A stretch of DNA of 64,000 nucleotides, taken from positions 15,949,433 through 16,013,432 of the forward strand of contig OX457036.1 of assembly GCA_949752735.1 (NCBI GenBank), written 5' to 3'. A program made the translations under genes and the position numbers. Positions 1 to 11,176 of the stretch are shown piece by piece. A model generated the notes under the pieces. It worked only from the letters and a program-made list of their open reading frames with translations. It made no database searches and had not been told where the DNA came from. The stretch comes from Lumbricus terrestris (taxonomy: Eukaryota > Annelida > Clitellata > Crassiclitellata > Lumbricidae). Each line of letters starts with the position of its first letter. The first letter of the stretch is position 1.

Positions 1-160
1 CGGACGGACGGAAGGACGGACGGAAGGACGGATGGATGGGCGGGTGGACGGACGGACGGACGGACGGACGGACGGACGGGCGGGCGGGCGGGCGGATGGA
101 CGGATGGATGGAAGGACAGACAGACGGACGGATGAACGAACGGACAGGCCTATGGATGAT
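1..160. repeat. (GGAC)n tetranucleotide microsatellite
   Basis: Near-uninterrupted GGAC/GGAT/GGGC units run from the window edge to about position 160. The short open frames across it are products of the repeat, not genes. Confidence 0.9.
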
Positions 161-459
161 GATCGCGTCCGCAGTCATTGTTTTCGATGGACGATGGACG
201 ACGAAGCAGAGATCGGTTGGATTGGTGGACACGGATCGATGAAGGATCCTCTTCTTCGGATCGATCCATGAAGGACATCCGTGTCGTCATCGTCATCGTC
301 GTCGTCGGTCTTGATCCGCTGGGCTGAATTGAAAAGACAAAACAATAAGGGCAACAACAACGACTACAACAACAGTCAATGTCCCACAGGTCTTTCACAG
401 AAACCTCATGTCGATTCGGTATACGTACACGCGTCGTATATCGATTGGAAAACGGTATT

Positions 460-568
460 AGCAGATTGGTTATGGCAAGTGGGTCAGGGTAGCAGATTGG
501 TTATGGGAAATGGGTCACGGTAGCTCATTGGTTAGAGTAAGTGGGTCATGGTAGACGATTGGTTAAAG
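460..568. repeat. 31-bp tandem repeat, about 3.5 copies
   Basis: A 31-bp unit starting AGCAGATTGGTTATGG and ending GGGTCAGGGT repeats with a few substitutions. It begins near 460 and fades into unique DNA at about 568. Confidence 0.75.
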
Positions 569-1608
569 TTCTCTACAACGGGGACAAGTGTAGTCTACAC
601 TTTACAGCATGCAGCAGACCGTAACTGACGTAGTTGGTATATAGTAGCATTCGCGACTCCAGAGAGATGCGGATGCAGGGCAAGGGAAGCTCTTCATCCA
701 ACAAGATGCCAGAATCGGGGACTGTTGCCGAAAACTGTATAGCTAGGAAATCTAATGGTAAATTCACACATGTTTTGCCTGGCAAGCTGCTGCCACGTAG
801 GCCTACCCAGAAAAATGGATTTTTCGTCTTTGCCATATTTCTTGCTGATTTTGTGGAGATGAAATAAAAACACTAATTTTTTTGCATTTCGCAGCAACAG
901 AAAATGTTCAACAGAGTGGTAGCGGCAGTAGGCCCTATATAGGCGCTCCAGCCAGCAAATCAGGACTGAGATGTGTTGGAAAAAGTTGTCTTCTGAATCT
1001 GATCCAACAGAATAGCCTACCAAGGTAACTCATCTGGCTGATCTATTTTAGGTATGGAGTTGAATGGCCAAGCCATCCAAGTTCAGTACCGTACCCACTA
1101 CCCAGACACCTGATAATAATACTCTGAAGCGCCGTCTCTTGAATAAGTCTAATCAAAATACGGCGATAATGTTCGGCAGAGGCAGAATGATGATGATGTT
1201 TCTTGTTGATCAGTCATCAATATAATAATCTTCTGGAACAAGTACGAAGTGTCCAATGGTTCATGGGTTAGGTTGGTTGTCCGGTTTTCCAATTATGAGC
1301 AAAATAATTAAGACAATAATTACATCAAGTTCACGTCTGTGTTCGCCCGATGTTGATTAATGTCTCGTCGCACTGGCACTGGCGCCATATTAATTAATGA
1401 GCTCACTCGTCTCCTTAGACTGGTTCTCTAGCGACCGTCTGATGTCGCCGAAGACTGGTTCCATGATGTCTATCCCAGCATATATCATTACACGGATTCT
1501 TTAGCAGTCTATGCTCTGACAACTAGTTTCGACGTTACACAGAATCTGATGTTGTAGACGACTGCATAGTTTGATTGATCAACTGATTGATAGGCTGAAT
1601 GATTAATG
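569..1608. other. No gene recognised
   Basis: About 1 kb of ordinary-composition DNA. Open frames on both strands around 570-1020 overlap each other, match no family I recognise and have no convincing splice context. I see nothing else. Confidence 0.5.
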
Positions 1609-1660
1609 TGTGAATGAATGAATGAATGAATGAATGAATGAATGAATGAATGAATGAGCG
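1609..1660. repeat. (GAAT)n microsatellite
   Basis: About ten GAAT units followed by GAATGAGCG and ACGAGTGAATAAACGAAGG. The same downstream words recur at 2012-2038 on the other side of the SINE at 1784-1988, so the block may have been duplicated around it. Confidence 0.85.
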
Positions 1661-1783
1661 AACGAGTGAATAAACGAAGGAGATCGCAATTCTCTTCTCG
1701 CCTTAATCTGATCCTGTCCAAAACAAGAAAGTTTTGCAGCTGTTGTGCCAGATCAGTAACGGCGCATCTTTGTTTGTATGTGC

Positions 1784-1988
1784 ACTTGTTATAGCGCCCC
1801 TTCAAGCTCTCTCTACTCAGAGGCGCTCTCGAATGCAGACCGGACACTGCATTGGAGTTTCACGCCGAAGCGCGGAGCAATTGCGAGTGAAGGACTTGCT
1901 CAAGGTCCTTACGCGGCGAGGTGGATTCGAACCTCGAACCTTCCGGCTTCAAGGCAACTACGCCACCACTACACCACCGCGCCCCACA
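1784..1988 (-). mobile_element. tRNA-derived SINE, copy 1
   Basis: On the minus strand it starts with a tRNA-like head (GGCGCGGTGGTGTAGTGG as A box, GGTTCGAATCC as B box) and continues into a conserved body (CTTGAGCAAGTCCTTCACTC, CTTCGGCGTGAAACTCC, AGTGTCCG). It ends GAGTAGAGAGAGCTTGAAGG and GGCGCTATAACAAGTG. The same structure occurs at seven other places in the window. The head is SINE-derived, not a functional tRNA gene. Confidence 0.88.
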
Positions 1989-2859
1989 ATGAATGACTGA
2001 GTGACTGAGTGAATGAGCGTACGAGTGAATAAACGAAGGTAACTAATGAGCATCTGCTCAATAGGCTAATAATTTAATACCGTAAAAAACTAATAGTTGT
2101 TAATCGAATCGAATCAATAGACAGCATATCATTGCTGCATAGGCGCCGAGCCCGCAGTGCTTGAAAGCGGACCAGTGAAGCAGTAAACCTTTTTCATTTT
2201 CAGCAGGTATGTAGTCCAGTTGGAATGCAGCACGGAGCCCTTCGGACGGACGGGGAGGAAGCCTCACCCCCGTATAGATGAAAAGTCTTTCAATAAGAAA
2301 AGTCAAATCTGTCTGTCAGTCGTTTATTTGCCTTCCACCAACCACTGCTCCACTCTGACACTCTGAAGACCGCTCGATCAAAGAACAGTCGATGAAGCGA
2401 GTGCAGCAACAGCAACATGAACTTCCCCGATTCCATCTTTCTAATTGCCGCTCTTTCGCTCATACCATTAGACGAGCAACCTTAAAAGATCCCCCAACAC
2501 CCTATACCATTCCCTCCCCATTTTCTTGCCTGCCATATCCCACACTCCCCGTTCATTCCTTGTTCGTTTCCTTTCTTCCCAACTCACGTCTGCGTCTCGT
2601 CCTAATCTCGCTGTCGTCTCGCAGTCTCTTCATCTTAGAGACTTCTCATTTTCATCAACAGTCTCCTTCTCTGTCTTGTTCTCCATCTCATCCCACGACA
2701 TTCTCCGTATTCTCCGCCGTTTTCTGCCTTGCTTCCAATATTCTCCTGCTTCTTTATCATTATCTCGTTTTCAGTCGTGTGCTTCTTGCCAACATTGTTG
2801 GAATAACTGCTGCTGTCGACTTGTTGTTTGTTTTAGACCTACCATTGTTGATGATCATC
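1989..2859. other. No gene recognised; pyrimidine-rich
   Basis: From about 2420 the sequence is C/T-rich and passes into triplet repeats. The long frame beginning near 2392 has a biased low-complexity composition and is not supported as a gene. Confidence 0.5.
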
Positions 2860-3073
2860 AGCATCTGCATTATCATCGACATCATCGACATCGTCGTCAT
2901 CATCACAACATCATCATCGTCATCATAATCATCATCAACATCATAATTATCATCAACATCATAATTATCATCATCATCATTCTCATCATCATCACTATCA
3001 TTCATCATCATCACCATCATCATCGTCGTCGTCGTCACCACCACCACCACCACCACCACCACCACCACCACCA

Positions 3074-3121
<48 letters not shown>

Positions 3122-3300
3122 GTCAACGCCATCACCATCACCATCATATTCATCATCAACATCATAATCATCATCATCATCGTCGTCGTCGTCGTCATCA
3201 TCGTCATCACCACCATTGTCATCATAATAATCAACATTCATCATAACGTCATCGTTTTCGTGGTCATTATCATAATCATAATCATTATCATATTGAAAAC
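2860..3300. repeat. (ATC/CAT)n, (CAC)n and (CGT)n triplet microsatellite
   Basis: About 440 bp of imperfect ATC repeats with an internal pure (ACC)n block near 3038-3072 and (ATC)n near 3077-3120. All frames read through as homopolymeric His, Ile, Ser or Asp tracts, which explains several long spurious frames. Confidence 0.93.
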
Positions 3301-3494
3301 TTCATACTCTCAATCTCAGCAAGAACAAAAACAGCGGCCGAGTCATTATTACGAATACCGTCGTCAACATTATCGCATCATTATCTTCATCATCCTCATC
3401 GTGATAACCTTCATCTTCATCATCATGATCGACCTCTTTTTCATTTTCTTCTCGTTCTTCTCAATTTCTTCTCTTTCTCTCATTAAATGAGAAA

Positions 3495-3545
3495 ATGAGA
3501 AAATGAGAAAATGGACAAATTTTGTCCATTTTCTCATTTTCTCAT
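3495..3545. repeat. Perfect inverted repeat with 25-bp arms
   Basis: The arm 3495-3519 is followed after one T by its exact reverse complement at 3521-3545. The arms are built from ATGAGAAAATGAG and ATGGACAAA. It could fold into a hairpin in DNA or RNA; no poly-T terminator or gene context is seen. Confidence 0.8.
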
Positions 3546-3845
3546 CACCACCCCTTCTTCCCCGAAATAAAAATTCTATACTTTTCGTACCAACGTCCTT
3601 CTAGTTCTTTACCTTTCTCTAAACAGAAAAGCCTGGTTTTTCTTTCGCAATTTTTCTCTTTCCAGGCGAACCTCTTGCGCGCAAAGGTGTCTAGTTTCAG
3701 CAAAAATATTGTGTGTTCTCTATTTAAAGGTTCCGGTGAAAAATGCGTGATGCACTAATCAGTAGTGTATCATATCACTGATATCAGATACTCAATCTAG
3801 GCTGACTCGTCTTCGTTGTTTTTATGCTCTTTATTTGTCAATAGG
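3546..3845. other. No gene recognised
   Basis: Unique-looking AT-rich sequence between the hairpin and the CATC microsatellite. I see no domain, RNA gene or transposon end in it. Confidence 0.5.
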
Positions 3846-4100
3846 ACTGTCTATCAATCCATTCATCCGCCCATCCGCCCATCCATCCATCCATCCATAC
3901 ATATTCCATCCATCTATCCATTCATCCACCCACCCATATCAGTCCATATTCCACCAATCTATCCAATCATCCATCCGTCCTTCAGTCCGTCCGCATGTCA
4001 CGCTGTTTTTCTGTCTACCTGTCTGTCTGTCTGTCTGTCTGTATGTCTGCTTCTGTCCATCTATCCATCCACTCCTCCATCCGCCGACCCGTCCGTGGCC
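3846..4100. repeat. (CATC)n and (GTCT)n microsatellites
   Basis: CATC/CCAT units at about 3855-3985 and 4056-4085 flank a (TGTC)n block at about 4017-4045. Confidence 0.9.
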
Positions 4101-4394
4101 CAGTTTCTGCATGCTTTGAAAAGGACAGATCTTAATGGAGGTACATTGAGACCAATGTGTGTTACTGGAGAGCAAGTTTTAACATATTTCTTCGATTTCA
4201 CGGCGGCTGAAAAAGACAGCCTGTGTAATCTATTATAACGTTTTTATATAATACCTGCAAATGGTATCCGGACTTTACCCCCGGCCCATTACCCCCCTGC
4301 CATTACCCCCTGCCATTACCCCCGCCCATTACCCCCGTAGGACATTACCCCCTGCCATTACCCCCCGTCTCTTATGTATTTAGGTCCAGTGTAT

Positions 4395-4713
4395 GCATGC
4401 ATGTATGTATGTAATATGTATGTAATATGTATCCGGACTTTACCCCCCGGCCCATTACCATTACGTGCATGCATACTATATATGGTGTGTATACATGTAT
4501 GAATGTATGTGTGTATGCATGCATGTATGTATGTAAGTATGCATGTATGTATGCATGTGTGTAAGTATGTATGTATGTATGTATAGGTATGTATGTGAGT
4601 ATGTAAGTATGTAAGTACGTGCTATGTAAGCATAAAATACATACAAACGTAAGTACCTACGTACGTGCGTACATACGTACATGTACATAGAACATACATG
4701 CATGCATACATAC
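4395..4713. repeat. (ATGT)n microsatellite, left half of the foldback centre
   Basis: Imperfect ATGT/ATGC units run up to the LTR boundary. The complementary (ACAT)n tract lies beyond the other LTR at 12159-12350, so the retrotransposon landed near the symmetry centre of the foldback. Confidence 0.9.
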
Positions 4714-5296
4714 TGTCAACACCCAATTGACCTTCAAAGTTTTCTCCCGTTTTTTCCCTTGTGTTCAGTAGCGTAGCCTACACCTAGCCTAGTCACTGTA
4801 TTTCGTTATCTAAAGCTAGGGTATAAATCTCTAAAGTTCTTAACTTGTTCAATTACAACAAAGCTCTGTTTCTTGTATTTTCTTCTTCTTCGTTCATAAC
4901 ACACGCAGATAACACAACAATAGATCAACGACGACAAACGCTTGAATTCTACGACAGCAACGCAACTATTATTATCTAAACTCCACTGTTCTCTAAAACG
5001 TCTTCTACTCTCTCTCTACTATCAACGCCTTCTTCTACTACTTCTTACACTGTCTGGGCGTACACTCTTCCCCTGGCCGCTCTGTCCTTCTCTCTGCCTC
5101 TCTTCGTGTATCTGTCCGTCTGTCTGTCTGTCTCTCTCGCTCTCTCGCGCGCTTCGGCGACGGTCGGCCGAGCCGCGCTAACTTTCCCGCCAGTCTGGCA
5201 CCTGCAGGCCTAACTGTCTAGACGCTGACCTTGAGCTGGTCTAGTCGTACGCCTAAACATCAACTGACTAAATAGACTATACAAAATTAGCTCACA
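4714..5296 (-). repeat. LTR of element A (3' LTR)
   Basis: 583 bp, TG...CA ends, same length and apparently same sequence as 11576-12158. A 79-codon frame at 4942-5181 is duplicated in the other LTR and is incidental. Confidence 0.95.
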
Positions 5297-5298
5297 TT

Positions 5299-5316
5299 AC
5301 CTCCTTCCTTTCTTTT
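5299..5316 (-). promoter_or_regulatory. Polypurine tract of element A
   Basis: On the minus strand AAAAGAAAGGAAGGAGGT lies two bases before the 3' LTR, the expected place for the plus-strand primer of reverse transcription. Confidence 0.75.
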
Positions 5317-5409
5317 AAAGAGAGCTAATTATCTATAAAAATTAGCGAACGTACCTTAACTAAATAATGCAAATAGTCCATAACATAATACATCATAAAA
5401 TATCTTATA

Positions 5410-8400
5410 CTACAATCTAGACAGACAATCAGCTACTACATTCAATTTACCTTTCTTATAGTTCAATAGAATGTCAAAATTTTGCAATGATAAAGACCAT
5501 CTGACTAATTTAGCAGATTTCGACATTGATTCAGTCAAATAAACTAAAGGGTTATGGTCCGTAAACACATTGATTTTAGAACCAATAAGAATTTCTTTCA
5601 ACTTGTTTAAAGCCCATATGATCGCATAGGCTTCCTTCTCAATCGTCGCCCACCTCCTCTGAGTATCTGTCAGCTTCTGACTGATAAATGAAACGGGACG
5701 TTCTATCCCTTCCTCGTCCACCTGAGACAGGACCGCTCCCACAGCAAAATCACTGCTATCACAGTACAAATTAAATGGTTTCCCAACCTCAAACATATAT
5801 AGAATCACATTTGACAAGACAATCTGCTTAAGGGAATCAAAGGCTTTCTGATGTACATCAGTCCAAACAATGTTATCAGGTACTTTCTTGCTAGTCAAGT
5901 CTGTTAATGGTTTAGCAATTTCAGCAAAATTACAAATAAACTGTCTGTAAAATCCAAAAAATCCTAAGACTTGCTTCACTTCCTTTCTGGTTTCAGGTTT
6001 CTTCAAATTAATTAAACTGTCAATCCTGTCTGGATTCATCATCTTCTTCCCTGATCCTATGAGGTGACCGATGAACTTCACCTCACTCTTACCAAACACA
6101 CATTTCTTCAAGTTCAATGTTACATTATGCAGTCTTATTTGTTTCAAAAATAATTCCAAATGTTTCAAATGAATGTCCCAATCATTAGAATGCACTGCAA
6201 TGTCATCAACATAAGGTTCAGTAAAATCATGAATCGGTTGCAAAATCATATTTATCGCTTTTACAAAAGTCCGTCCTGAGTTAATCATTCCAAAAGGGAC
6301 ACGCGTAAATTCATACAGTCCATTATGTGTAACGAACGCAGTCTTCCATTGGTCACTCTTTTTCACAGGACAAGTCCAATATGCACTGCGACAGTCCAGA
6401 ACAGAAATGAACTTGGATTTTCCAACTTTGCTCAAGACATCGTTGACGATTGGCATAGGATATCGACAATTTTCAGTAAAAGAGTTAATGTACCTGTAGT
6501 CACAAGCCAATCTCAAGGATCCATTCTTCTTTTTGACGATGACAAGTGGACTTGCCATTCTGCTTGACGATGGTTGAATAATGTTTTCTTTCAGCATCTC
6601 TTGTATTTGTTTTTCCACTTCTGCTCGGTATATTAATGGTATTCGATATGCCATGAATTCTTTTTCGCGAAAGTCTGGTCTCAGCACCACTTCGTGTTCT
6701 ACCAATGTACATAATCCAGGTTTGTCTGAGAATCTGTCTGCATATCGATTCAGTACATCAAGTAATTGTTTCTGTTGTTCGCTGGTCAGATGTCCAATTT
6801 GTTCGTAATCCAATTGAAGTGACTTCTGTTTTGTCTCTGAATAGTCTTCCTTCAGTGGTATTTCTACCACTGATCCAAATTCTTCATCCTCTTCCACAAT
6901 CAGACCACAAGACAATGTTCTCGTAATGAACTTCCTCATCTTGTTAGCATGAATAATCCGTCGACCGTTTTCGTTCATGTCCACCAGATACGAATATTTG
7001 GATCTTCTTTGCAGGACCTTGCATGGACCATGCCATCGTGAGATCAATTTATTGGTTGACGTAGGATACAGCACGATGACGTTCTCTCCTGGCTCGAATT
7101 CTTTATCTTTTGCTCTTTTGTTGTATTGACTGGCGTACTGTTTTTGCTTTTCTCCAGCACAACTCTCGGCGAATGTCAAGGCCTTTTCCATGTCGGCTCT
7201 TAAATTTTTCAGGTATTTTGCCGGTTGCACTCCAATGTTCGGTGGTAGATTTATTTCTTTGGTCCAGCTTTCTTTAAGGATGGTGAGTGGCCCTCTCGGC
7301 AACTTTCCATAGACCAGCAAATACGGTGCCACTCCTGTAGTTGCGTTAGGCACTTCTCTCAATGCCCATACTGTAAATGGAATAATTTTATGCCACTGTC
7401 TCGGATTTTCCACAACGACATGATGAATCATTTTCTTGAACGTTTGATTCCATCTCTCCACCAATCCTGCCGCTTCTGGATGTCCTGGCGAATCGAATCG
7501 AGGACAACATCCCATCAGTTTCAGAAATTCTCTTGTTAGACTGGCTGTAAAATTCGTCCCTCTGTCGCTCGTGATCACTGACGGAACTCCCACATCCATG
7601 AACAGCTTCATCAAAGCTTCGCATACAGCCTTCGCGGTCAATGACTTCATCAAGAATATTGTCGGCCATCTCGTACATGAGTCCACGATGCACAAACAAT
7701 ACTTATGCCCTGCTGCTGAAGTCGGTTCGATCGGTCCTACGACGTCCATGGTCATTCTTCTGAACGGCACATCCTCTCTTGGTATTGGTGTAATCGGCAC
7801 TCGATCCATCACCAAACTTCGTGCTTTCAGCTGACACTTCTCACAGGACTTGCAGAACTTCACCACATCTCTACGCATTCTTGGCCACACAAAGGACAAC
7901 TTGATACGTTCCCTTGTCTTCTCTTCTCCCAAGTGTCCGCCAAATACTGACTCATGTGCCAATTCCATCACCTGAATTCTTCTTTCCTTCGGCAACACCA
8001 ACTGATACACCAACTGGTCCAACATTTGATGCTTCTTATACATCAACCCATTCACCACACTAAACTCTGATCCTTTGTCTTCAGCTATCTTCCACCACGA
8101 CCTCAGTGACTCGTCATTTCTCTGCTGCTCTTCAAATTTCATTGCGTCTGCCAATTGTCTTTCATCACTCGTATTCTCGGCAAACAAATCCCTCATACTC
8201 GTGTCCATTTCACCATCACTTCCAGAATCATCATAATCATTATCACGTTCACATGCAACCATCTCTTCTTCAATTTCATTGTTTCCGGATGTTATTCCTT
8301 CTTCTTCTTGAATGCTTTGTTCATCATCGCTTTCTGTATCCTCATCTAGCAAACTTTCATTTGACTTTTCCTCTTCTCCTTCTTCCACTTCATTTCTCCG

Positions 8401-10962
8401 ACTCTGTGCTCTTGTAGTCACATTCGCTTGCAATTCTCCTTGTAATACATTCACTGGTGGAACCTCTTTCAGTTCTGCGATTATCTCCGGATGCAGCAAG
8501 AACTTCTCTTTGTTATCTTTGCACAAGACTGCCGGAATGCTGGCACACACTAAGGTTAAATATGGCGCGATATTTACTCCCTTGTCTTTCCAATCTCCTC
8601 CTTCGTTATGACAACTCATCCGCACTTCGATTTTCACCAACTTAGCTGGAATGGGTTCTCCAGCCACACATTGCAAATGTACTCTGCCAATTTCTTCCAC
8701 TGTCGCTCCTTTCAACAATTCCTCATTGATTACTGGAATCTCAGTACCAGAGTCGATCAGCGCTCTGACTTGCACGGGATGACAACTGTCATCATTTCCA
8801 CGTATCTCTACATTGACATGCTGTAGTAAAGACTTTTTTGTACGTTGACACTCATCTTTGCTTTCTGTTTCTCGACCAGCATCTTTAATTGGAGCAGAAT
8901 TTACTATTTCTCTCTGTATAGCAAATTGAGGCGTGCACTTCATCACTGACTTCACTTCCGTTTCGCGGTTGTCTTGTTCTTCATACTGATTCGGTGCATT
9001 CCTTACTTGTATCTGATTTACTCTGAGATTTTCTGCACTTCGAGTAAATCTATTTCTCAGATTTGTCGTTCTTGGTGGTGCTTTGCAATCCTTTATCAGA
9101 TGTCGGTCTGACTGACAATTATGGCAACGTTTCTTAATAATCCCTCTCTGTTCAGTGTTCTCCCGCCTGTAATTGTACGCTGTATTGTTTTCTCTTTGGC
9201 GTCCCATCACTGGAATTCGACTGTACATTTGTCTGTCACCCGTTGCTTCTCTTCTATCTTGACCAAACTGTCTTCCAGGAGCACCATCATTCCTCGCTTC
9301 GTTATTTCTGGCTTGGTTTCCTGTTTCTTTGTTATTACTATTCCACCTGGGTTGCTTCGAACTATTACCCCATGCTTCATATCTCGGTTTGTCTTGAAAC
9401 ATTAGACCAATTCGATTGTTCACGTGCACGTCTGCGAGTTCTGCAACATTACTGGCTTCCAAGCATTCAGTACCCTCCTTTGCTAGTACAAACTGTAGTG
9501 GACCCGGTGGTAGACATTCTTTCAATTTATCCGCCACCAACAGATCAAATAACTTCTCGTAGCTTTTACCCACTCGCCTACTTCTGACATAATAGTTCAA
9601 CAGGTTCTTTAATCTTGCTGTAAACATCGTGTATGTTTCTTCCGCCGTTTTCCTCGCATCTCCAAATCGTGATCGATATTCTCTCGCTGTCAATTTGAAT
9701 TCTTTCAGTAAATGTTCTTTCACTATGTCGTAATCGTCTAGATCATCGAAAGACAATCGATTCAACACCGTTCTTGCTCTTGGCGTCATTAGTGGCAACA
9801 GCAATTTGACCCAAAACTGCTTTTCCACCGTAAAACTGTTGAATGCATTCTCAACTGTCTCAAAATATAATGGCACCTCCATCATATCATATGGCATCTT
9901 AGGTAATACGTGTTTCATTGCATCACCTATCTTTTTAATCTTGGACACCATTGTCTCACTTTCTCTGACCCTGGTTCGTTCTGACTCTTCACGACTTCTT
10001 CTTTCGTCTTCATTTCGTTCCCTCAGTCTATTTTGATCTTCTACCCTACGCAGTTCTTCTTGTTCTATCTTTTGCTGCAACAATTCTAACTGTCTTCTGC
10101 GTTCCTCCTTTTCTATAGCCATTTCTCGGAGCTGAGCTTCCTTAAGAGCGAGTTTCTTTTGTTCTAATTCTAATTGTTCTTCCCTTTCTCTTTCCGCTTT
10201 TTCCAAATTTTCTTTCTCCATTTTCAATTCTTCCTGTCGAATCTCTTCGGCTCTTTGTAATTCTGCCAAACGCATGGCTTCTTTGTCTTCCTCACGCATC
10301 TTTTGCTCTTCGATCTGTTGTTTTCGTATTTCTTCATCACTTTTCCTTGCCCTCTCGTATTCTATCATCAATTCCATTCTTCTTCGTTCTGCTTCGTCAC
10401 GATCTTTTTTCATTTGTTCTAGCTGAAGCTGGAACTGCTGCTTCTGCATCTGTATCTCTTCTTGTCTCATCCTTTCTGCTTGTTCTGTTCTTACTTTTTC
10501 CTCTTGTCTCCGTTCTTTCTCTTCTTGTTTCCTTTGTTCCTCTTTCTCTTTCTCCTCCTGTCTCCGTTTCTCTTCTTTCTCTTTCTCCTCCTGTCTCCGT
10601 TTCTCTTCTTTCTCTTTCTCTTCTTGTTTCTGTTCTTTCTCCTCTCGTCTCCGTTGCTCCTCTTTTTCTTTCTCTTCTTGTTTCCGTTCTTTCTCTTCTT
10701 GTCTGCGTTGCTCCTCCTTCATCATCATAAATTGCATCAACGCCTCCATAGACATAACCTGTGGTTTCTCCTCAACGCCACCTACAGCGCCTTTCTCTTC
10801 AGCTTCCTTTAGCCACACCTCTGCTAGGGCTCTCATCAAATTTTCCCTTGACATCTCTTCGACTTCTTCTATGTCGAGACCCTCTTCAATTAATAACTTT
10901 ATTAATCGAGCAGACGACATCTTCTTTATACTCGCTTGCTTTTGTTCCGTAAGTTTCTCCAT
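5410..10962 (-). CDS. gag-pol: Gag-Pol polyprotein of element A (PR-INT-RT-RH order)
   Basis: 1850 residues in one frame, with no frameshift or stop between gag and pol. Residues 1-370 are a charged coiled coil dominated by EEKEKEE/RRQEEK repeats. A retroviral-capsid-like Gag region follows (about 395-540). Next come a CCHC zinc knuckle (CHNCQSDRHLIKDC, about 613-626) and an aspartic protease with DSG (about 736). Integrase is next: a zinc-binding H-H-C-C segment (about 1003-1044) and a catalytic core with D1071 (MDVVGP), D about 1130 (SDRGTNF) and E about 1166 (VERWN). Reverse transcriptase (about 1395-1590, YVDD) and RNase H (about 1725-1850, CDSS) come last. Ty3/gypsy elements normally carry integrase after RNase H; this order is that of Gmr1 elements. 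The protein packages, copies and integrates the element's RNA. The start is the first Met after the leader; a second Met at residue 15 is possible. Confidence 0.93.
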   Translation of the reverse strand: MEKLTEQKQASIKKMSSARLIKLLIEEGLDIEEVEEMSRENLMRALAEVWLKEAEEKGAVGGVEEKPQVMSMEALMQFMMMKEEQRRQEEKERKQEEKEKEEQRRREEKEQKQEEKEKEEKRRQEEKEKEEKRRQEEKEKEEQRKQEEKERRQEEKVRTEQAERMRQEEIQMQKQQFQLQLEQMKKDRDEAERRRMELMIEYERARKSDEEIRKQQIEEQKMREEDKEAMRLAELQRAEEIRQEELKMEKENLEKAEREREEQLELEQKKLALKEAQLREMAIEKEERRRQLELLQQKIEQEELRRVEDQNRLRERNEDERRSREESERTRVRESETMVSKIKKIGDAMKHVLPKMPYDMMEVPLYFETVENAFNSFTVEKQFWVKLLLPLMTPRARTVLNRLSFDDLDDYDIVKEHLLKEFKLTAREYRSRFGDARKTAEETYTMFTARLKNLLNYYVRSRRVGKSYEKLFDLLVADKLKECLPPGPLQFVLAKEGTECLEASNVAELADVHVNNRIGLMFQDKPRYEAWGNSSKQPRWNSNNKETGNQARNNEARNDGAPGRQFGQDRREATGDRQMYSRIPVMGRQRENNTAYNYRRENTEQRGIIKKRCHNCQSDRHLIKDCKAPPRTTNLRNRFTRSAENLRVNQIQVRNAPNQYEEQDNRETEVKSVMKCTPQFAIQREIVNSAPIKDAGRETESKDECQRTKKSLLQHVNVEIRGNDDSCHPVQVRALIDSGTEIPVINEELLKGATVEEIGRVHLQCVAGEPIPAKLVKIEVRMSCHNEGGDWKDKGVNIAPYLTLVCASIPAVLCKDNKEKFLLHPEIIAELKEVPPVNVLQGELQANVTTRAQSRRNEVEEGEEEKSNESLLDEDTESDDEQSIQEEEGITSGNNEIEEEMVACERDNDYDDSGSDGEMDTSMRDLFAENTSDERQLADAMKFEEQQRNDESLRSWWKIAEDKGSEFSVVNGLMYKKHQMLDQLVYQLVLPKERRIQVMELAHESVFGGHLGEEKTRERIKLSFVWPRMRRDVVKFCKSCEKCQLKARSLVMDRVPITPIPREDVPFRRMTMDVVGPIEPTSAAGHKYCLCIVDSCTRWPTIFLMKSLTAKAVCEALMKLFMDVGVPSVITSDRGTNFTASLTREFLKLMGCCPRFDSPGHPEAAGLVERWNQTFKKMIHHVVVENPRQWHKIIPFTVWALREVPNATTGVAPYLLVYGKLPRGPLTILKESWTKEINLPPNIGVQPAKYLKNLRADMEKALTFAESCAGEKQKQYASQYNKRAKDKEFEPGENVIVLYPTSTNKLISRWHGPCKVLQRRSKYSYLVDMNENGRRIIHANKMRKFITRTLSCGLIVEEDEEFGSVVEIPLKEDYSETKQKSLQLDYEQIGHLTSEQQKQLLDVLNRYADRFSDKPGLCTLVEHEVVLRPDFREKEFMAYRIPLIYRAEVEKQIQEMLKENIIQPSSSRMASPLVIVKKKNGSLRLACDYRYINSFTENCRYPMPIVNDVLSKVGKSKFISVLDCRSAYWTCPVKKSDQWKTAFVTHNGLYEFTRVPFGMINSGRTFVKAINMILQPIHDFTEPYVDDIAVHSNDWDIHLKHLELFLKQIRLHNVTLNLKKCVFGKSEVKFIGHLIGSGKKMMNPDRIDSLINLKKPETRKEVKQVLGFFGFYRQFICNFAEIAKPLTDLTSKKVPDNIVWTDVHQKAFDSLKQIVLSNVILYMFEVGKPFNLYCDSSDFAVGAVLSQVDEEGIERPVSFISQKLTDTQRRWATIEKEAYAIIWALNKLKEILIGSKINVFTDHNPLVYLTESMSKSAKLVRWSLSLQNFDILLNYKKGKLNVVADCLSRL

Positions 10963-11176
10963 CTTACTTTCTTACTTCAACTGATTTGCGTGAAGAAATC
11001 GAGGGAGTGACTATGCTTTCTGCAATTGGCTGACTTTACTTCTTATGGCTTGTTTATACAAGGAGCGAGTTTTGTATACCTCTCTCTGGCGTTGTCGTAA
11101 TGTTATTCGTATACCCGTTGTATCTTCTCACCAGTTGCTCGGATGCTCAGTTTCCTTCTCCCGTTTGGTCAGCTCC

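Noticed and set aside
2526..3167. 213-codon open frame
   Set aside because: It consists of Ser/His/Ile homopolymer tracts produced by the triplet microsatellite; no start context or splice signals.
3816..4238. 140-codon frame
   Set aside because: Made by CATC and GTCT microsatellites.
10347..10812. Leu/Phe/Ser-rich plus-strand frames
   Set aside because: Antisense of the Gag coiled coil of element A; the same applies at 62157-62555 for element B.
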